Assembly (NCBI GenBank): GCA_021604925.1
Contig: BQJX01000059.1
Location: 1-9,674, forward strand
Source of the DNA: Gemmatimonadota bacterium
GTDB taxonomy: Bacteria; ARS69
Direction of reading: 5' to 3'
Length of the DNA stretch: 9,674 bases
Position 1 is the stretch's first letter; the number at the start of each line of letters is the position of its first letter. Below the pieces are notes generated by a model. The model ran no database searches. It was not told the origin of the DNA and saw nothing but the letters and a program-made list of their open reading frames with translations. A program made the position numbers and the translations under genes. Below are positions 6,356-9,674 of the stretch, piece by piece.

Positions 6356-7030
6356 CTAGCGCCGGGGAGCGGCCTCCAGCGACTGGAGTCCCGAAACGAA
6401 CGCGGAGATATCCGGCGCGCCGAACAGCGCGGACCCGGCGACCAGGATCTCGGCCCCGGCGGAAACCGCCCGGCGGGCGGTAGCGGTCCCGATGCCCCCA
6501 TCCACCTCGATCACGAAGTCGTGGCCGGCCGCGGACCTCAGCTGGCGCGCCCGTGACAGCTTGGGTTCCTGGTCCTCCAGGTAGCTCTGTCCCCCAAAAC
6601 CGGGCTCCACCGTCATGATCAGGACCAGCTCCACCAACTCCAGAAACGGCTCGATGTCCGTGAAAGGGGTGCCCGGCTTCAGCGTGATTCCGGGTCGCAG
6701 GGAGTGCTCACGGATCGCCTCCAGGGTGGCGGCCACGTTCTCGCACGCCTCCACGTGAACGGTGATCCCGTCCGCGCCGGCGCTGGCGAACGCGTCCACG
6801 TAGCGAATCGGGTCCTCGATCATCAGGTGCACGTCGAGGAAGAGCGACGTGATGCCGCGCACCGTCTCGACCATGGCCGGACCGAAGCTGATGTTCGGAA
6901 CGAACATCCCATCCATGATGTCCACATGCAGAAGATCCGCCCCGGCGTCTTCCACCCGGCGCAGCGATTGGGCCAGCGCGCTGAAGTCGGCGGACAGCAG
7001 GGATGGAGCCACGAGCGGGCGACTCGACAC
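6356..7030 (-). CDS. rpe: Ribulose-phosphate 3-epimerase
   Basis: A TIM-barrel enzyme that interconverts D-ribulose 5-phosphate and D-xylulose 5-phosphate in the pentose phosphate pathway (and the Calvin cycle where present). Visible motifs: APSLLSADF, then HVDIMDGMFVPNISFGP with the metal-binding His/Asp pair and catalytic Asp, DVHLMIEDP, HVEA, ITLKPGTPF, the active-site loop MTVEPGFGGQ, FVIEVDGGI with the second catalytic Asp, and VAGSALFG for phosphate binding. All family catalytic positions appear intact. Two in-frame GTG codons exist. The one at 7036 is only one base from the GGGAGG ribosome-binding site, whereas the one at 7030 is seven bases away, so I choose 7030 (224 residues, a usual length). 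A candidate promoter lies immediately upstream. The stop is followed by 171 non-coding bases before ffh. Confidence 0.97.
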   Translation of the reverse strand: MSSRPLVAPSLLSADFSALAQSLRRVEDAGADLLHVDIMDGMFVPNISFGPAMVETVRGITSLFLDVHLMIEDPIRYVDAFASAGADGITVHVEACENVAATLEAIREHSLRPGITLKPGTPFTDIEPFLELVELVLIMTVEPGFGGQSYLEDQEPKLSRARQLRSAAGHDFVIEVDGGIGTATARRAVSAGAEILVAGSALFGAPDISAFVSGLQSLEAAPRR

Positions 7031-7037
7031 GATCACA

Positions 7038-7043
7038 CCTCCC
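7038..7043 (-). promoter_or_regulatory. Ribosome-binding site that selects the second GTG of rpe
   Basis: GGGAGG on the minus strand. It is one base from GTG at 7036 and seven bases from GTG at 7030. Only the latter is at a workable distance, so it decides the start of rpe. Confidence 0.75.
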
Positions 7044-7053
7044 AGTCACCGCA

Positions 7054-7082
7054 AACCTAGCAGACGTGCGGAGCGGCGTCAC
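7054..7082 (-). promoter_or_regulatory. Candidate promoter for rpe
   Basis: On the minus strand GTGACG (7082-7077) and TAGGTT (7059-7054) are 17 bases apart. This resembles housekeeping promoters of high-GC bacteria, where TTGAC-like and TAGGTT-like boxes are common. A start near 7047 would give a very short leader, with the ribosome-binding site at 7043-7038 close to the 5' end. It would give rpe transcription independent of the upstream genes. Confidence 0.35.
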
Positions 7083-7156
7083 CGGCCGGGAGCCGCGGGG
7101 TCGAGAGCGGGTCTGGAGTGGCGGAGCGGGACGGTCCGGCGGGCGCGCGGGAGGGG

Positions 7157-7753
7157 CTACCAGTCTCCGAGGAAGATCCCGGAATCCGGGCGGGCCCTCG
7201 GCGGGGTGCGACGCCGGGGGGAGGATTGCTCCTCGCCGTCCAGCTTCAGGGACGGCGGCTCAAAGCCCAGCATCAGGTCCCACTCGTCCGGCGCCACATG
7301 CTTCACGCTCGGAGGCGGGCCCTTGGGTTGGTACTGGCGCGCGGCTTCCACGGCGTCTTCGTCGTAGAGCACGCTCTTGGTGCTTCGCAGCACGATCCAC
7401 GCGCGCTCCAGGTTCGATTCCCAATCGTTGGGGAACAGGAAGAACCCTTCGTTCTCGGGGTTCACGGAGGGCGCGCGCCCGGCCAGCTGCTCACCATCCT
7501 GGAACGTGACCCAAACGCGACGTCCCACCTTGGGCTCTTCGCTGAAGCCGTTGTCGTGGATGTGACGGGGATTCCCATCGAGCGACTTCACAAAGAAGAG
7601 CGCCTTGAGCTCGTCCACCAGCACCCGAACGGACGCCTCGTTCGGAGGAGTCACGGCGAACGTGGCCCGCCCCGGACGGAAATCCGACGTGTGACCGCGA
7701 ACAATCTGGCCATCGCAGAAGCGGGCCACGACGCGAAATCCGGAATGACTCAT
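7157..7753 (-). CDS. Hypothetical protein with two tandem ~50-residue units
   Basis: 198 residues, no signal peptide or membrane segment, so probably cytoplasmic. The protein consists of two related beta-rich units. Unit 1 (about 7-56) begins RVVARFCDGQIVRG and ends VLVDELKALFFVK. Unit 2 (about 79-131) begins RVWVTFQDGEQLAG, contains GFFLFPNDWESN, and ends WIVLRSTKSVLYDE. Both share the pattern V-x-F-x-DG-x-x-x-x-G followed by F-x-x-x-P and a strand ending in a hydrophobic-basic turn. The C-terminal third (141-198) is Pro/Arg-rich and looks disordered, ending IFLGDW. It reminds me of DUF6982-like proteins, but I cannot verify that. The ATG at 7753 has AGGGGG four bases upstream inside a hairpin. 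It lies between the PASTA gene and rpe. No function is assigned. Confidence 0.85.
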   Translation of the reverse strand: MSHSGFRVVARFCDGQIVRGHTSDFRPGRATFAVTPPNEASVRVLVDELKALFFVKSLDGNPRHIHDNGFSEEPKVGRRVWVTFQDGEQLAGRAPSVNPENEGFFLFPNDWESNLERAWIVLRSTKSVLYDEDAVEAARQYQPKGPPPSVKHVAPDEWDLMLGFEPPSLKLDGEEQSSPRRRTPPRARPDSGIFLGDW

Positions 7754-7802
7754 GAATCCCCCTATCTCAGGGGGTATCGGTGCGAACGAGCCGGGGATTC
7801 AT
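7752..7802 (-). promoter_or_regulatory. Two competing hairpins over the ribosome-binding site of the duplicated-unit gene
   Basis: On the minus strand ATGAATCCCC (7802-7793) is a perfect inverted copy of GGGGATTCAT (7761-7752). The second arm contains most of the ribosome-binding site and the first two bases of the start codon at 7753. Inside the 31-base loop CCCCCT (7774-7769) can instead pair with AGGGGG (7763-7758) across the loop GAGAT, sequestering the same site. The two foldings exclude each other. This arrangement is what a translational switch, thermosensor or leader-controlled element would show. An alternative is a DNA operator with two arms about 41 bp apart. If transcription starts inside the first arm (TATGAA at 7803-7798 could be a -10 box), only the short hairpin would form. 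Confidence 0.4.
7767..7802 (-). CDS. Possible 11-codon leader peptide frame
   Basis: An ATG at 7802 opens the frame M-N-P-R-L-V-R-T-D-T-P and stops at TGA (7769-7767), inside the loop of the short hairpin. GGTGG eight bases upstream could act as a ribosome-binding site. A ribosome on this frame would unwind the first arm of the long hairpin, which would favour the short one. The frame is too short to exclude chance; I list it only because of its position in the leader. Confidence 0.18.
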   Translation of the reverse strand: MNPRLVRTDTP

Positions 7803-7824
7803 ACCTAAATCCACCGGGGAGTTG

Positions 7825-7850
7825 GGGCGTGCCTGGGCGGCACGACGCCC
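7825..7850 (-). other. Imperfect stem-loop after the PASTA gene
   Basis: GTGCC (7829-7833) pairs with GGCAC (7839-7843), and GGGC (7825-7828) with GCCC (7847-7850), leaving a three-base bulge and a five-base loop. It begins 13 bases after the PASTA stop on the minus strand. There is no T-run, so it is at best a weak or Rho-assisted 3' end or a stabilising structure. Confidence 0.3.
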
Positions 7851-7862
7851 GGCGTGGGGCCC

Positions 7863-8582
7863 TCAGCGGCGGGAGGACACCACTACATCCACGGCTTCCC
7901 CACTGTTCACGCGACTCCCGCGCGGAGGGTCGAGTTCCAGCACCGTGCCGGGAAGCACCGAGTGGTCGATCAAGACGGTCCGCTCACCCAGCCGCAGTCC
8001 GTGGCGTTCCAGCAGGGATTCCACTTCCCGGGCCGGGCGCCCCACCAAGTCCGGCATGACGTAGGACTCCGGCGGCGGCCCCAGGCTGACCAGCAGGTCC
8101 ACCCGCCCGCCCTCCGGCAGCGGCGAGGAGGCCGGCGGATTCTGCCCGATCACCGCCCCGCGGCGGACGGTGTCGTGGTGGACCCTGGAAATGCTTCCGC
8201 TCGCCAGGTTGTCCCGGGCCAGCACGATTCCGGCCTGCCGGTAGGACATCCCCACCAGACTGGGAGCGATGGCCTTTCGCACGCCCATGGAGACGGTCAG
8301 CCAGACCTTGCGACCCTTCCGCAGCACCTTGCCGGCCGCCGGTCGCTGCTCCACCACGGCGCCTTCGCCGAACTCGTCGGAGTACACTTCCGTTTCCGGT
8401 ACGCCCACAAAGCTGGCGGCCTCCAGCGTGGCCCGCGCCTCGCTCAGTTCCCGGCCGATCAGGTCGGGGACCTGCACCTCGGCGCCGGAGCGGACGAACG
8501 CCAGCATCCCCAGTTGGAAGAGGGCCAACCCGGTCACGAACGCGGCGACTCCCGCGATCAGCAGGCCCAGGAAGATCTTCAC
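7863..8582 (-). CDS. Membrane-anchored protein with three PASTA domains
   Basis: 239 residues. A short cytoplasmic start (MKIF) is followed by one membrane segment (about 5-30), then three extracytoplasmic PASTA units: 36-99 (VQVPDLIGRELSEARATLEA onward), 103-168 (APSLVGMSYRQAGIVLARDN onward) and 172-237 (YVMPDLVGRPAREVESLLER onward). Each has the typical P-x-L-x-G-x-x-x-x-x-A start and the Q-x-P/D-P-P element before the last strand. PASTA domains in Ser/Thr kinases and penicillin-binding proteins bind peptidoglycan fragments. Here neither a kinase nor a transpeptidase domain is present, so a cell-wall-sensing or scaffold role is inferred. The start is GTG at 8582; GTGA shares four bases with the rsmB stop, so the two genes are probably translationally coupled. 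A similar stand-alone PASTA gene next to rsmB and rpe occurs, as I recall, in some uncultured FCB-related genomes. Confidence 0.92.
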   Translation of the reverse strand: MKIFLGLLIAGVAAFVTGLALFQLGMLAFVRSGAEVQVPDLIGRELSEARATLEAASFVGVPETEVYSDEFGEGAVVEQRPAAGKVLRKGRKVWLTVSMGVRKAIAPSLVGMSYRQAGIVLARDNLASGSISRVHHDTVRRGAVIGQNPPASSPLPEGGRVDLLVSLGPPPESYVMPDLVGRPAREVESLLERHGLRLGERTVLIDHSVLPGTVLELDPPRGSRVNSGEAVDVVVSSRR

Positions 8583-9674
8583 TGGATCACCCTCAGACTG
8601 GATCCACCCGGGCGCAGCACGGCGGCAAACGCGCCGTCCACTCCGTGGTCGACCGGGTTCGTGGCCAGGTAGCCATCGCGAACGAGTTCATCCGGCAGGA
8701 CATCGTTCGCGGGAACCACGGCGTCGCCGGGATGCCGCTGGAGGTAGGCGTCGATCACGTGTTCGTTCTCCTCCGGTTCGAGCGAGCAGGTGGAGTAGAC
8801 GAGAAGTCCGCCGGGTCCCACCTGCGCTCGTCCCGCATCCAGCAGTTCGCCCTGCAGCGACGCCAGGCGGGTGACATCTTCTTCCGTGCGACGCCAGCGT
8901 GCATCCGGTCGCTTCTGCAGGACGCCGGTGTTGGAACACGGGGCGTCCACCAGCACGCGGCCAAAGCCGCCGCGCGTAGCCGGTTGCCGCCCATCCGCCA
9001 CGATCGGGTGGACCGTGGCAACACCGGTCCGCGCGATCGTTTCGCTGAGTCGGCGGATCCGTCGCGGCGAAACGTCCGCGGCCACCACCAGTGCATCCCC
9101 GCACAACGCCGCCAAGTGAAGCGCCTTTCCTCCGGGAGCCGCGCACAGATCCAGCACCCGTAGCCCCGCTCCCGGACGCGACACGTGGGCCACCAGCCCC
9201 GCCGCCTCATCCTGCACCACCGCCAGTCCGCCGCGCAGGACCTCGCGCAGCGCCGGGTGCCAGCCCTGCGGCAGTCGAAGCGTCCCGGGCAGGTACTCCC
9301 CGAACTCGACCGTGACCCCCTGTTCGCGCAGATCCTGCGCCAGATCGTCGGGCTCGACTCTGTCGGAGGTCACCCGGAGCGTCAAGGACGGCCTTGCGTT
9401 GTTCGCGGCGGCGAGTTCCAGCGTCTTGCGGAACCCGTACCGCTTCAGCCAGCGCGCCAGCAGCCACGCGGGATGGCTTGTCCGCGCTTCCAAATGCGCC
9501 ACCGGGTCCTCCGACGCATCCGGCTCGGGCACCGCCTCCACGCGCCGCGACTGCCGCAGGACCGCGTTCACGAGTCCGGCGGCACCGCGCGAACCGAAGT
9601 GCTTGGCCAGTTCCACCGACGTGTCCACGGCCGCGTGGGGCGGGATCCGATCGAGGAACTCGAGCTGGTACAGT
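8579..9674 (-). CDS. rsmB: 16S rRNA (cytosine-967-C5)-methyltransferase RsmB, 5' end outside window
   Basis: 364 residues are visible; about 70 to 80 N-terminal residues lie beyond the right edge. The first visible residues, LYQLEFLDRIPPHAAV, are part of the NusB-like RNA-binding domain, which proves that the frame continues upstream rather than starting at an internal GTG at 9628. The methyltransferase domain shows the AdoMet-binding VLDLCAAPGGKALHLAAL, motif IV VLVDAPCSNTGVLQKRPDAR with its Cys, motif VI LVYSTCSLEPEENE with the catalytic Cys, and the terminal HGVDGAFAAVLRP. RsmB makes m5C at position 967 of 16S rRNA during 30S maturation. Usual family members have about 430 to 450 residues, consistent with a complete gene outside the window. 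The stop overlaps the GTG start of the PASTA gene. Confidence 0.96.
   Translation of the reverse strand, partial: LYQLEFLDRIPPHAAVDTSVELAKHFGSRGAAGLVNAVLRQSRRVEAVPEPDASEDPVAHLEARTSHPAWLLARWLKRYGFRKTLELAAANNARPSLTLRVTSDRVEPDDLAQDLREQGVTVEFGEYLPGTLRLPQGWHPALREVLRGGLAVVQDEAAGLVAHVSRPGAGLRVLDLCAAPGGKALHLAALCGDALVVAADVSPRRIRRLSETIARTGVATVHPIVADGRQPATRGGFGRVLVDAPCSNTGVLQKRPDARWRRTEEDVTRLASLQGELLDAGRAQVGPGGLLVYSTCSLEPEENEHVIDAYLQRHPGDAVVPANDVLPDELVRDGYLATNPVDHGVDGAFAAVLRPGGSSLRVIQ

Noticed and set aside
1..9674. Mobile elements, CRISPR arrays, tRNA, rRNA or phage genes
   Set aside because: No terminal inverted repeats, transposase motifs, spaced direct repeats or tRNA-like cloverleaf sequences were seen. 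Gene content and strand bias indicate a vertically inherited housekeeping block.

Overview
This is a 9.7 kb, high-GC bacterial chromosomal segment in which every credible gene lies on the minus strand. It is a housekeeping block for ribosome assembly, RNA modification and protein targeting. The long open frames on the plus strand are antisense shadows, as expected at this GC content. I see no mobile elements, tRNA or rRNA genes, CRISPR arrays or integration scars.

In the direction of transcription (right to left) the order is: rsmB (16S rRNA m5C methyltransferase, 5' end outside the window); a membrane-anchored protein with three PASTA domains whose GTG start overlaps the rsmB stop; a 198-residue protein with two copies of a ~50-residue unit; rpe; ffh; rpsP (with a long Ala/Glu-rich tail); rimM; trmD; rplS; rnhB; a yraN/UPF0102 nuclease-fold gene; a ~48-residue single-pass membrane peptide; a seven-repeat TPR lipoprotein; and the first 169 codons of a comM/yifB-type Mg-chelatase-like ATPase, cut by the left edge.

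ffh-rpsP-rimM-trmD-rplS-rnhB is the widely conserved SRP/ribosome-maturation cluster. Its genes overlap or lie 3 to 41 bases apart, so they probably form one operon. The khpA gene often found between rpsP and rimM is absent. Candidate promoters lie before rpe and before ffh. A hairpin with a short U-rich tail follows the TPR gene. The leader of the 198-residue gene contains two competing hairpins over its ribosome-binding site and a possible 11-codon upstream frame. This leader is the most unusual signal in the window.

Taxonomy is inference only. High GC, a GRYKGID motif in TrmD (Lys where Escherichia coli has Glu, as I recall for Bacteroidetes and Chlorobi), the tailed S16 and the PASTA-rpe neighbourhood suggest an uncultured lineage near the FCB group (for example Eisenbacteria, Krumholzibacteria or a Gemmatimonadota-like group). 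I found no clearly new multi-gene system. The novelty is in small details: the leader element, the duplicated-domain protein, the small membrane peptide and non-standard start codons.
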